Assembly: GCF_001905125.1 (NCBI RefSeq)
Contig: NZ_LWLE01000022.1
Location: 1 to 58,574 of the forward strand
Reading direction: 5' to 3'
Length of the DNA: 58,574 nucleotides
DNA from: Streptomyces sp. TSRI0281
GTDB lineage: Bacteria > Actinomycetota > Actinomycetes > Streptomycetales > Streptomycetaceae
The notes under the pieces are model-generated. The model made no database searches and had not been told where the DNA came from. It saw only the letters and a program-made list of their open reading frames with translations. The position numbers were made by a program, and so were the translations under genes. Shown one piece after another: positions 28,032 through 36,588 of the stretch. The number at the start of each line of letters is the position of its first letter. The first letter of the stretch is position 1.

Positions 28032-28669
28032 TCACTGATCATGACCATCGGGTGCGTGAAGCGCGGCTGACGGCAGGCCTCCTGGCGGTGGGGTGCGGCG
28101 GCGGGCGCGTCCCGAGCAAAGGGCCGGGGCCAGCTCGCGGCGCAGTTCGCCGCGGCCCTGGACGTACAGGGCCTGGTAGATCGTCTCGTGCACCACGTGC
28201 ATCTGCGGCTGGTCGGGGAAGGTCCGGCGCAGACTCTCGCAGATCTGTTCCGGGCTCCACTTCCGGTCCAGGCCGTCCTGGATGAAGTCCCGCAGCGCGG
28301 TGTTCCGGCCGATCTTGCCGGACTTGGGGCGGGGCCGGCGGGCATCGGCGCGGGCCTGGCGGCGTGCGGACGGTAGTGCCATCGGCCATGGGGATCCACG
28401 GTTCGGTTGCGGCCGATCTCCCGGCTGACCGTCGAGGGACTGCGGCCCAGCTCGGCTGCGATCGCCCGGACGGTGGCCTTCTCCCGTACCCGGTCGGCGA
28501 TGTGGATGCGCTCGGTCTCGCTCAAGTACCGCGACGGTGCGGCAACGGGCGCCCGCTCGATGTGAGCGGGCGCTCGATACCTCAGCGGATCCGTCCGGCC
28601 ATTGCGCCACTCGCGACCGGTCCGCTCATGCACACCGACGAGTAAGGCTGTTGCACGAGCCGGAAGCAT
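28032..28669 (-). pseudogene. IS30-family transposase fragment
   Basis: Pieces of an IS30 transposase N-terminal half: YLSETERIHIADRVREKATV and RAIAAELGRSPSTVSREIGR, the HTH; then in another frame GRNTALRDFIQDGLDRKWSP and EQICESLRRTFPDQPQMHVV; then FTHPMVMISERPAE before sequence loss at about 28032. Two frame changes are seen and the DDE catalytic C-terminus is absent. Confidence 0.8.
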
Positions 28670-28770
28670 TCCGCCCGCTCAGCACCGGTACTTCCTGGGC
28701 CCTGCGCCGTCCTGACCTTACGGATCTCGAAGTCCATCGCACCCCTTGAACTGGGATGTTGCGACGACCA

Positions 28771-28815
28771 CTAGAACCCAAGCACCATCGCCCGGGGTCT
28801 CGTGCTGTCTGCAGG
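28771..28815 (+). repeat. HA-tail/hairpin cassette, partial copy 4
   Basis: Only the downstream part of the cassette is present: CACCATCGCCCGGGGTCTCG followed by TGCTGTC. The left hairpin arm is changed to AACCCAAGC and no HA codons precede it. It lies 63 bases before the end of the opposing small secreted protein gene. Confidence 0.6.
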
Positions 28816-28877
28816 TTCAGGCCGTGAGTTTCTTGAAGACCGTCGCGATGGATTTGCGGGCGAGGGAGCCGGGTCTG

Positions 28878-29147
28878 TCAGTCAGCGTAGACCTGCCCAC
28901 CCCAGCGCCCGTCGCTTGGGACACACCTGTAGTTGTAGACGTTCGAGGCAGCCATGAAGTACGCCCTCCGAGCATCGCAGCTGGGCTTTGCGGAGTAGTA
29001 CTCGCCTGTCCACTGCCAGGTCGCGGCTGCGGTCGGTGCCGTGTGGGTCTGGGACGGCGCTGCGGGGACTGCCTGTGCGGCAGCGGCGCCCCCTAGCAGC
29101 GTGGTGGCTCCCAGCGCTATGGCGGTGAGCAGCAGACGTGTGCGCAT
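28878..29147 (-). CDS. small secreted protein
   Basis: An 89-residue protein with AAGGAG upstream of the ATG and a clear signal peptide (MRTRLLLTAIALGATTLLGG, cleavage near AAAAQA). The mature part of about 60 residues has two cysteines (AKPSCDARRAYF and YNYRCVPSDGRWGG) likely to form a disulfide, and is rich in aromatic residues. It resembles short secreted Streptomyces proteins of unknown role. Confidence 0.75.
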   Translation of the reverse strand: MRTRLLLTAIALGATTLLGGAAAAQAVPAAPSQTHTAPTAAATWQWTGEYYSAKPSCDARRAYFMAASNVYNYRCVPSDGRWGGQVYAD

Positions 29148-29360
29148 GTGTATCTCCTTCTCGCTTCGTGGAGGGGAATGGCTCGGTGCCGTTGTTGCTG
29201 ATCTGGCAGCACCGAACGCTGTTCATTCCACCGGCTGGTGATTTGTTTGGCAGTGGTGTTCCGGCGGCTAAACAATGGCCGGGCGCGACCTTTCGGGGGT
29301 GGTGGGGGGTGCGTAGGTTGGCCGCTGGCCTGCTGCTGAGGCGGCCGGAGGGGTGGGGTC

Positions 29361-31426
29361 GTGGCGGGTCGTCGTGAGGTGCCGGTGGATCCGGGGGCGG
29401 GTCCGGTTCAGCGGTTCGCGTTCGAGTTGCGCAAGCTGCGCACGGAGGCAGGTGGGATTACCTACCGGGTGCTGGCGGACCGGGCGGGTTATTCGATCAC
29501 AACGTTGTCGCAGGCGGCTGGGGGTGAGCAGTTGCCGACGTTGCCGGTGGTTTTGGCTTATGCGGCGGCTTGCGGTGGTGATGGTGCGGTGTGGAGGCGC
29601 GGTGGAGGCAGGCGGTGGAAGCGGCTGCCGCTGTTTCGGTGCCGGGGCATGACGGCGAGGAGGTGAATCCGCCGTACCGGGGTCTGGTGCGGTTCGAGGC
29701 CGGTGACAGTGACCGGTTCTTCGGCCGGGACAAGCTCACCGATGATCTGCTGCAGCTTCTGCGCCGTCGGCGGTTCGCGGCGGTGTTCGGGCCGTCCGGC
29801 AGCGGCAAGTCCTCTCTGCTACGCGCCGGCCTTGTCCCCGCCCTTCAGCACGCCCGGGAGACGGGGCTGCGGCCGGCGGCGATCCGGATCCTTACCCCGG
29901 GCCCGCATCCCGCGCGTACCCACGCCTCTCTCCTCACCCCCAGCAGCACCGGGGCTGGGAGCGGCGGCCAGGACACACTCGTGATCGTTGACCAGTTCGA
30001 AGAGGTCTTCACGCTCTGCCAGGAGTCGGCCGAGCGCGCCCGGTTCATCGAGCTGCTCCTGAGCGTCCGTGCGCCTGAGAGCCGATTACGGGTGCTCATC
30101 GCGGTACGCGCCGATTTCTACGGTCACTGTGCCGGGCACCGGGAACTGGCTGAGGCGTTGCGTGACGCCAACCTGCTGGCCAGCCCGATGAGCGCCGCGG
30201 AACTGCGCGACGTGATCGTCAAGCCGGCCTCGGCCAGCGGCTTGACCGTGGAGCGGGCCTTGACCTCCCGGCTCGTTGAGGAAGTCTCCGACGCGCCGGG
30301 CGGGCTGCCGCTGCTGTCGCATGTGCTGCTGGAGACCTGGCGCAGGCGCCGGGGCAAAGCGTTGACCATGGCGGGCTATGAGGCAGCCGGCGGGCTGGAG
30401 GGCGCGATCGCCAAGACTGCCGAGGCCGTCTACGGCCGGTTCACCGAACTCCAGGCAGCTGCGGCCCGCCGGATGCTGCTGCGCCTGGTCGCCCCGGGCG
30501 ACGGCACGCCCGATACCCGTCGGCCTGCCGAGCGCGGAGAGCTGCAGGCCTCCAGCGGGCAGGAAGACACCCCGGTCTTGGAAGCTCTGGCCCGCGCGCG
30601 TCTGCTCACTCTCGATAACACCAGCGTCGAACTCGTCCACGAAGCGCTGCTGACCGCCTGGCCGCGGCTGCGCGGGTGGATCGAGACGGACCGCGAACGC
30701 CTGCGCGTACACCGCCGCCTCACCGAAGCAGCACGAACCTGGGAAGACCTGGGCCGTGACCCAGGCGCCCTGTACCGAGGGAGCCGTCTCGTCACTGCTG
30801 AGGAATGCTTCAGCAGCGGGCCTGCTGAAGATCTGACCGCCCTGGAGCACCAGTTCCTCACCACCAGCACAACTGCACGTGATCAGGAAGAGCACGCCGC
30901 AGCGCGTACCACCCGGCGACTGCGCACGCTCAGTGCCACCCTGTCCGTCTTCCTGGTCCTCGCCGTGATCGCGGGCCTGATCGCGTGGAATCAGAGCCGG
31001 GTCAGTGACCGGCAGCGGCAGGCTGCCAATGCCGCGCGACAGGTGGCCCTGTCCCGGCAGCTCGCCGCTCAATCCGCTTCGCTCATAGGGACAAACTCCG
31101 ATCTCGCCTCGCTGCTGGCTATTCACGCCTACCGCACCAGCCCGACGTCCCAGGCCCTAGAAAGCCTTCACAGTGCCGTCGGCGTGCCTCTGCGTCACAG
31201 GCTCACCGGACACCCCGGGGCTCTGACGTCGGTGGCGTTCAGTCCCGATGGGCGCACCCTGGCCACCGCCAGCGCGGACAAGACCGTACGCATGTGGGCC
31301 GTAAACCTGCCCACCCCCACCACAGCAGTCAACAAAATATGCCGCGCAGTGGGCCGCGATCTCACCGCACAGGAACGCTCCATATATCTACCCGACCAGC
31401 CGCCCCGCACCCCATGTCCAAGCTGA
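29361..31426 (+). CDS. HTH-STAND NTPase with a single WD40 blade, one frame break
   Basis: The GTG at 29361 opens an XRE-like HTH of about 75 residues (LRTEAGGITYRVLADRAGYS). Near 29590 one base is missing: the next frame continues at WRQAVEAAAAVSVPGHDGEE. It then gives a P-loop NTPase with VFGPSGSGKSSLLRAGLVPA (Walker A), LVIVDQFEEVFTLC (Walker B) and a STAND C-terminal helical region. A membrane helix LSVFLVLAVIAGLIAW follows. The C-terminus has one WD40 repeat (LTGHPGALTSVAFSPDGRTL, KTVRMWAV) joined directly to the usual family tail (ICRAVGRDLTAQERSIYLPD). Relatives carry seven or more WD40 repeats, so the propeller is missing here. Probable signalling or defence-type ATPase. Confidence 0.8.
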
Positions 31427-31510
31427 ACCATCTCCAGTCGCACAAAAACGTCCGGGCACCTCAGCACCAACGTCCACACCGGCGATGTCCACTGAACCGT
31501 TCCCAGGGCT

Positions 31511-31638
31511 CACGTGGAGGCGTTGCCGGACGGCAGCGAGGTGAAGCTCGGGGTATTCCTGTCGAACAGCAAGAGCCGCCGGGCCAAGCTGACCGCCGAC
31601 AAGCTCGCCGCGCTGGCTGACTTGGGGTTGTCGGTGCG
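31511..31638 (+). pseudogene. HA-domain helicase tail, remnant 4
   Basis: About 42 codons of an HA-domain end: HVEALPDGSEVKLGVFLSNS, then KSRRAKLTADKLAALADLGL. It differs from the other tails and probably comes from a different family member. It joins the interior of an oppositely oriented integrase fragment with no cassette after it. Confidence 0.7.
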
Positions 31639-32061
31639 ACGGCGGACATGCATGTGAGGGCCCTCGACCCCACAGCCCACCGCGCGCGAGGAGGCCAGCA
31701 GGTGCACATCGCCTCGGTGCAGACCAAGCGCCTCGCCGATCCGCTGACCAGTACGGGCCAGCAGCGCGATCAAGAAGCGGTCCCGCGCTCTCGAGGCGAT
31801 GGCGATCATGTGGCGGATCTGCTCGTCGCTGAGGTCCTCGTAGCCCGGCTCAGCGATCCTGAAGCGGAACGAGGCCGCCTGTACCTCGCGCCGCTGGCCG
31901 AACTCGCCTGTGTCGTAGCCGGGTGGAGTGAAACGCTGCAGCTTCGGCTCCGACAGCAGGGCGGTCGTGGAGGCCGGCACCCTGCCGTGTGCGTGTCCGA
32001 ACCGGATGAACTCCGCCACTGCTGTCATCGACAACCCAAACAAACATCCCTCGCACTCCAA
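31639..32061 (-). pseudogene. tyrosine integrase fragment
   Basis: A central part of a phage/ICE-type tyrosine recombinase: FIRFGHAHGRVPASTTALLS, FTPPGYDTGEFGQRREVQAA, then the first catalytic arginine in LARTGQRIGEALGLHRGDVH. Both ends are missing: the N-terminal DNA-binding part, and the C-terminal HxxR and tyrosine. It ends where the helicase tail begins. Confidence 0.75.
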
Positions 32062-32092
32062 CCACCCCTAGATAAAGGGGCTCCGCTCTCAT

Positions 32093-33256
32093 GATGAACG
32101 TCTGGTCGAGCAGCTCGCCTCCCGCGCCCTGACACGGAGCAGCCGGGAACGGCCCGTACATGTGAAGCGGGACGCGGACGGGCGGATCATCCACGCCGAG
32201 GGTGAGGGTGAGGGTGAGGTCGTCGAGCAGGAGGACGGCACGGAGGCCGTGGTCGAGTCGGCGCTGCTCCACTTCTCGACACCGCGTGACCCGGCGACCA
32301 TCGCCGCTTTCCTACGGGCCCGGGTCTTCCGGCCCGAATCGCTGGTGTGGCTGGACGGGTATCAGGCCCTGCGACGGTGGCGCGAGGAACACGAGATCAC
32401 CGGGGTGTATGCGGTGCCGTACGACGTCGAGACCGAGGTCGGGGTCACCCGGTTTCCCCTGGGGCGGTGAGTGCACCAGCAGCGGCGGGCGCAGCGGGTC
32501 GGTGAACTCGACGCCCACCGTAAGGAACTCCTCGACCAGGAGGGGATGGCGTGGGAGGCGAAGCTCGCCGCGCTGCGGTCCTTCCGCCGGGCTCATGGGC
32601 ATCTGGCGCCTCGGCAGGACGCCGTGTGGGGTGAGGCGGAAGACGACCTGGTGGCGATCGGGCAGCTCATGGCCAACCTGCGCCGCACGGACGGCCTGGG
32701 CAAAGACCCAGAACGGGCCACGGCACGCGGCGAGCAGCTGGCCGCCATCGATCAGGACTGGAACTGCCCATGGCCACTGGACTGGCAGCGCCACTACCGG
32801 ATCCTGGCCGACCTTGCCGATACCGAGGCCGGCGGACCCCTCCCCGACATCCAGGCCGGTGTCCTCTTCGAGGGCGACGATCTGGGGAAGTGGCTGGCAC
32901 AGCAACGCCGGGCACACACCTGGGCACAACTGAGCGGTGAGCAGCAGGAACGCCTCGACAGGCTCGGCGTGACACTCGACGAACCTGCCCCCGCCCCGGT
33001 GACAGCACGCACGGCGAAGGGGGCAGGTGGGCTGTCGGCGCCGTTCCGGCGTGGGGTTGCGGCGCTCGCGCAGTACCTCCAGCGCGAAGGGCGCGAACGG
33101 CCGGTCCCGAGGAAACACGAAGAACCCGTCGACATCGACGGCCGGGAACACGTCGTGAAACTCGGTGTATTTGTCAGCAACACCAAGAGCCGACGTGACC
33201 GGCTCACCCCCGAGCAGCGTCAGGTCCTCGCGGAGCTCGGGGTGGAATGGGCGTGA
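32093..33256 (+). pseudogene. HA-domain helicase, C-terminal half with internal TGA
   Basis: The longest helicase remnant in the window. The first part (LVEQLASRALTRSSRERPVH, DGYQALRRWREEHEITGVYA) ends at a TGA (32468) in RFPLGR-stop-VHQQRR, where relatives have tryptophan, so TGG changed to TGA. The same frame continues to 33256 through helicase-associated repeats (EAKLAALRSFRRAHGHLAPR, DWNCPWPLDWQRHYRILADL, LGVFVSNTKSRRDRLTPEQR). The DEAD/DEAH motor is absent. HA-domain helicases are common on Streptomyces chromosome arms. Confidence 0.85.
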
Positions 33257-33350
33257 CACCGGCCGCGGCCAGTCGTTGATCTGGTGGAACGGCACTGCAC
33301 AGAGAGACCTCGGGCATCGTCGCCCGGGGTCTCGTGCTGTCGGCACCGTG
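33232..33350 (+). repeat. HA-tail/hairpin cassette, copy 5
   Basis: The native-looking copy: full HA C-terminus, GCGTGACACCGGCCGCGGCC, AGTCGTTGATCTGGTGG, hairpin GAGACCTCGGGC with GCCCGGGGTCTC at 33304-33333, then GTGCTGTCGGCAC. The other copies can be read as derivatives of this gene end. Confidence 0.75.
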
Positions 33351-33531
33351 TCCGGCGGACGGCATGACGCATGGTCATAAGCGGTTGGGAAAAGGCGTAA
33401 CCCGGCATTCCTGATCATGGGCGATGGCGGGTCGAAGTCCGTGGTTACAGTCAGACCAACGCGATCGCCCGTGGCTCCTCCGGTCCAGCTGGCCGGAGGG
33501 GAGATCCTCCTCCGGCTGTAAGGGAGGAACG

Positions 33532-33627
33532 ATGCACGGCAGCAATACGCCGGACTACGCCGCCTTGGCCCTCTACGTCAGCCTCATCGAGGCCGCTCTC
33601 GATGTACTGACCTGGCTCGGCGGATAG
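33532..33627 (+). CDS. 31-residue small protein
   Basis: ATG preceded by AAGGGAGG at six to seven bases, encoding a short hydrophobic peptide (MHGSNTPDYAALALYVSLIE, then AALDVLTWLGG). Just upstream a hairpin CCGGAGG-N6-CCTCCTCCGG (33491-33513) could act as an attenuator. It faces the end of the terpene cyclase gene. Too short for family assignment; a real gene is plausible because of the strong binding site. Confidence 0.4.
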   Translation: MHGSNTPDYAALALYVSLIEAALDVLTWLGG

Positions 33628-33698
33628 CCCGGCATACGCGCGAGGGTCGCTCCCGCACATCTCAAGAACGGCCGAGGAGGGCAACGGGGGGCTGCAGT

Positions 33699-34787
33699 TC
33701 AGTCGTCTGCGGACCGCCGAGCGGGGTCGTAGTGCCACCACCAGTCGAAGGCGGGAATGCCGAGCGGTTCCGTGGTCTCCGCGGGGACGAGGTCTACCAG
33801 CTCACCACCCTCGTAGTTGCCTTCTTCTTCCAGGCCGCTGTTGGACGCGTACCGGCTGGACGTTCGCGTCCATTCCACAGCCCCGTAGTAGTAGTTGATG
33901 CAGCTGTCCAGGTAGGCCCGCTGGGCGGCGGATGCGCCGGGGAGGAAGTCCGCGTGCAGGCGGCGGAAGAGGCTGATCGCACGGTTTCGCATGGTCAGGT
34001 GGTAGTCGAGGCTCTCCTCGAAGGACATGCCGTGTCTGCTCTGCAGGACGGCGTGCAGATTGTGCTGACGAGTGTCGCGCGCGGACTCTTTGGTGAACGC
34101 GTACCGTTCGGCGTCCCACAGGTACAGGGCGGTGATGATCTCTGCCATGGCGCGGACGCGCCGGTCTTCGTACTCCTCCGGCTGGATGTCCACCTGGGCG
34201 ATGATGTGAGCGAAGTTCAGGAACATCCATCCGCCGCCGCCGTACTGCCTCATGACCAGGCAGTCGTTCAGGTCCGGCTCGGGGCTCACCGCCTTCCACG
34301 ACTCGACGAACATGTAGGTGCGTACATATTCAACGAAGCGTCCTACGTGGGCGGGTGAGGCGTACCGGTCCATGCGCCTGCGCAGGTCTTGCATCCCCAG
34401 GACGTACCGGTCTTCGCCCACCGCATGTTCCGGTGATTCCGCTGCCCGCTGGATTCGGTGACATGCCTCGATGAACCGAGCGTGGTTGCGGCTGAGCGGA
34501 CCTTCGTCGCAGTACTCGTCGTCGAAGGCGAACGCCCACATCAGCAGGTCGGAACCGATCTGCAGCAGTTCGTCCGGGCCGAAGGGGTAGGTCCGTGCCG
34601 CGAGGGTAGCCGAGCCGCCCCGGGCCAGACGGTCGCGCTGTTCGTTGCTCTCACCGAGTTGGAACCGGTCCAGGAAGTCGTTGGATGCCAGCTGAATGGG
34701 ATCGGACGCCGGGTCCTTCAGGTTGAAGTGGGGGTGTGCCACGTCAGGGAAGGGGAGGGGGAGGGGAGGGAACTTGATGACCGACAT
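33699..34787 (-). CDS. class I terpene cyclase, divergent
   Basis: A 362-residue protein of the 2-methylisoborneol-synthase/bacterial class I terpene cyclase type. The Asp-rich motif is present at 89-95 (FDDEYCDE), as is the C-terminal RY pair at 312-313. The NSE/DTE metal motif, usually WDNDLYSYTKE in this group, reads WDAERYAFTKE at 224-234: Asn to Ala, Asp to Glu and Ser to Ala, with only the last Glu kept. AAAGG precedes the ATG. It overlaps the upstream membrane-protein gene by 44 bases. It should cyclise a (possibly methylated) prenyl diphosphate, but loss of two metal ligands may change how the diphosphate is bound. Confidence 0.85.
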   Translation of the reverse strand: MSVIKFPPLPLPFPDVAHPHFNLKDPASDPIQLASNDFLDRFQLGESNEQRDRLARGGSATLAARTYPFGPDELLQIGSDLLMWAFAFDDEYCDEGPLSRNHARFIEACHRIQRAAESPEHAVGEDRYVLGMQDLRRRMDRYASPAHVGRFVEYVRTYMFVESWKAVSPEPDLNDCLVMRQYGGGGWMFLNFAHIIAQVDIQPEEYEDRRVRAMAEIITALYLWDAERYAFTKESARDTRQHNLHAVLQSRHGMSFEESLDYHLTMRNRAISLFRRLHADFLPGASAAQRAYLDSCINYYYGAVEWTRTSSRYASNSGLEEEGNYEGGELVDLVPAETTEPLGIPAFDWWWHYDPARRSADD

Positions 34788-35583
34788 CGAGGTCTGCCTT
34801 TCCTGGGCTTGTGGACTGGTGCGTCGCAGTCCCTGTTCGGGGCCGCTCCGCCGGGACGGTGTACTTGATCAGGGTGGCGAAGGTCCCGAGCGAGATGGCC
34901 ACCGTGAGGAGGCCGAGCAGCGCCATGGGTAGGAGGGGGAGCTCCATGACCATCCCCCAGAACACCGGCCACCCCATGAATCCCTCGGCGCCGAGCATCA
35001 AGCTGGCGCCCATGATGAGGAACGCGAGCCTGCGGATTCCTGAGACATTTCGATCGAAGTGATACAGGATCAGGCCAGTCCCCAGGTAGGTGGTGACGTA
35101 GATGAAGGCCCAGGGGATGGGGGCTCCCAGTACCTCAAGGGGCTGGCTTCCGTAGTACTTGAACGCGCCGAAGTGCGCCATGACGATTTCACTGACGAAC
35201 TCGATCAGCACGATGGCGGCGAGAGCTACCCAGAGCTTCCGCACCGCCCTGGGCCGGTGCATCAACTTGATCGCCATCGCGCCCAGAGTGCTGGGTACGG
35301 CGCAGAGATAGAGGAACACCCACAGAGGTTCGCCTCGTCCGAATTCAGCCACGTCGTAGACGGTCAGTTCGATGGGATGGAACTGGACCTTGTTCAGAAC
35401 CTCGACGATTGGCTCTTGGAACGTGGCGATGAAGTTCGCGCCAACAAGCAGAGCGTAGAGGGGGCGGTTCTTTCGCGGCTGGAGGGCGACCCAGATGATG
35501 AATCCCAACAGCCAGGCGCCCGTGATAGCGGTGAGGGACATTTCAATTGCCGGGTTGATCTCGCCCAGCTGGGGTGGGTGCAT
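34744..35583 (-). CDS. polytopic membrane protein of terpenoid cluster
   Basis: A 279-residue protein with seven or eight predicted membrane helices (TGAWLLGFIIWVALQP, LLVGANFIATFQEP, YLGTGLILYHF, PLLPMALLGLLTVAISLG) and charged positions inside helices, for example EPIVEVLNKV and IEFVSEIVMAHFGAFKYYG. It lies between the methyltransferase and the cyclase in one operon. Size and helix count resemble membrane-bound terpene cyclases (Pyr4-like, about 240 residues) as well as carotenoid-type membrane enzymes, but no diagnostic motif is recognised. It may be a second cyclase, a tailoring enzyme or a transporter. AAGGA lies eight bases before the ATG. Confidence 0.75.
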   Translation of the reverse strand: MHPPQLGEINPAIEMSLTAITGAWLLGFIIWVALQPRKNRPLYALLVGANFIATFQEPIVEVLNKVQFHPIELTVYDVAEFGRGEPLWVFLYLCAVPSTLGAMAIKLMHRPRAVRKLWVALAAIVLIEFVSEIVMAHFGAFKYYGSQPLEVLGAPIPWAFIYVTTYLGTGLILYHFDRNVSGIRRLAFLIMGASLMLGAEGFMGWPVFWGMVMELPLLPMALLGLLTVAISLGTFATLIKYTVPAERPRTGTATHQSTSPGKADLDVGHQVPSPPPPLP

Positions 35584-35655
35584 GTGGAGTTCCTTTGTCG
35601 CTGGCGGCCGCGGAGATGCCGAGTGACAAGGGGCCGCGATGGGGGCCTGCTCAGC

Positions 35656-36588
35656 TCAGGCGGAGCGGCGGGCGATGATGCTGTAGGCGGAGACCTTGTC
35701 GTGCAACAGACCGGCGGACATGTTGTCGGCCATGACCCGGAGTTCTTCGAGGGGGCCGGTGACGCCTGCGGGGAAGTGGTGTTGGATGTTGGTCTTCACT
35801 TGGCTGAACCAGTGGGCGACATCGGCGTTGGAGGGCAGGATGCGCATGTCTGTGATGGTGAAGCCGCTGGCACGAATGGTGTCGGCGAAGTATTCGGGGG
35901 TTTTGCGGTTTCCGCAGGCCAGGCGGTCGACTTCGTCGGGGATCTTGGACGTGTAGCCGTCCAAATCTCCTTTGAAGAGTGTGTCGGAGATGATGACCGT
36001 GCCTCCGGGGCGTACGCGACTGGCGAGTGCTTTGACGGACCGTTCGAAGACGTCGTTGCGGAAGTGGGTGTAGACGCCTCGGATGACGACCAGGTCGTAG
36101 GGACTCTCGGGGTTGGGGAGGCGGTCGATGTCCTGCCCGTTGCACAGGTAGAGCTTGATGCGGTCGCTCAGGTCATGGTCGGCTAAGTAGTCGGCGCAGT
36201 AGCTGAGTTGCTGTGGGCTGATGTTGACGGCGTCGATGCGCTCGGCTTCGTGGAAGCGGCGGGCGAGCAGGTAGGTGATGAAGCCCCAGCCGCAGCCGAG
36301 GTCGAGGATGCGGCGGATCTGCGTACGGGGGCCGTCGAGCAGGTCGGCGTGGTGCAACTGACGGTCGAAGAAGCGGATGCCGGCCTCACCGAGGTTGAGG
36401 TGGCGCTTGGCGCCTTCGTAGATGCCCCATTCGAACAGGCAGGTGTCGCCGAGGGCTTTGCGCCATGTGTCGGGGTCGTCGGCGTAGGTGTTGACGACCT
36501 TGTCGCGGTACGGGTCGGGTGCATCGCCTTCGATGACGGTCACGGTGCTGGGCAGCGTTGTGACGGGGTGGCGCGATGCGGTGGTCAT
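35656..36588 (-). CDS. SAM-dependent methyltransferase, probable prenyl diphosphate C-methyltransferase
   Basis: A 310-residue class I methyltransferase. SAM motif I is ILDLGCGWGFITYLLARRF at 94-112, followed by the acidic ribose ligand region IDAVNISPQQLSYC, YLCNGQDI and YDLVVIRGVYTHF. The cyclopropane-synthase-like core is shared with GPP, FPP and IPP C-methyltransferases found beside bacterial terpene cyclases. Its start overlaps the second ispH by four bases and the membrane protein and cyclase follow, so methylation of an isoprenoid diphosphate before cyclisation is the simplest role. O-methylation of a product is the alternative. Confidence 0.82.
   Translation of the reverse strand: MTTASRHPVTTLPSTVTVIEGDAPDPYRDKVVNTYADDPDTWRKALGDTCLFEWGIYEGAKRHLNLGEAGIRFFDRQLHHADLLDGPRTQIRRILDLGCGWGFITYLLARRFHEAERIDAVNISPQQLSYCADYLADHDLSDRIKLYLCNGQDIDRLPNPESPYDLVVIRGVYTHFRNDVFERSVKALASRVRPGGTVIISDTLFKGDLDGYTSKIPDEVDRLACGNRKTPEYFADTIRASGFTITDMRILPSNADVAHWFSQVKTNIQHHFPAGVTGPLEELRVMADNMSAGLLHDKVSAYSIIARRSA

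Noticed and set aside
26825..28669. A 614-codon minus-strand frame
   Set aside because: Most of it is antisense to the APC permease; only the first quarter reads as an IS30 transposase fragment.
30086..31126. A 346-codon minus-strand frame
   Set aside because: Antisense of the STAND NTPase, no start signal or family.
35059..36186. A 375-codon plus-strand frame across the methyltransferase
   Set aside because: Antisense to the membrane protein and methyltransferase genes; acidic low-complexity shadow.
35656..36588. Calling the methyltransferase a GPP 2-methyltransferase (2-methylisoborneol pathway)
   Set aside because: The cyclase resembles that family but the methyltransferase lacks the N-terminal sequence I would expect of GPP methyltransferases, so the substrate is left open.
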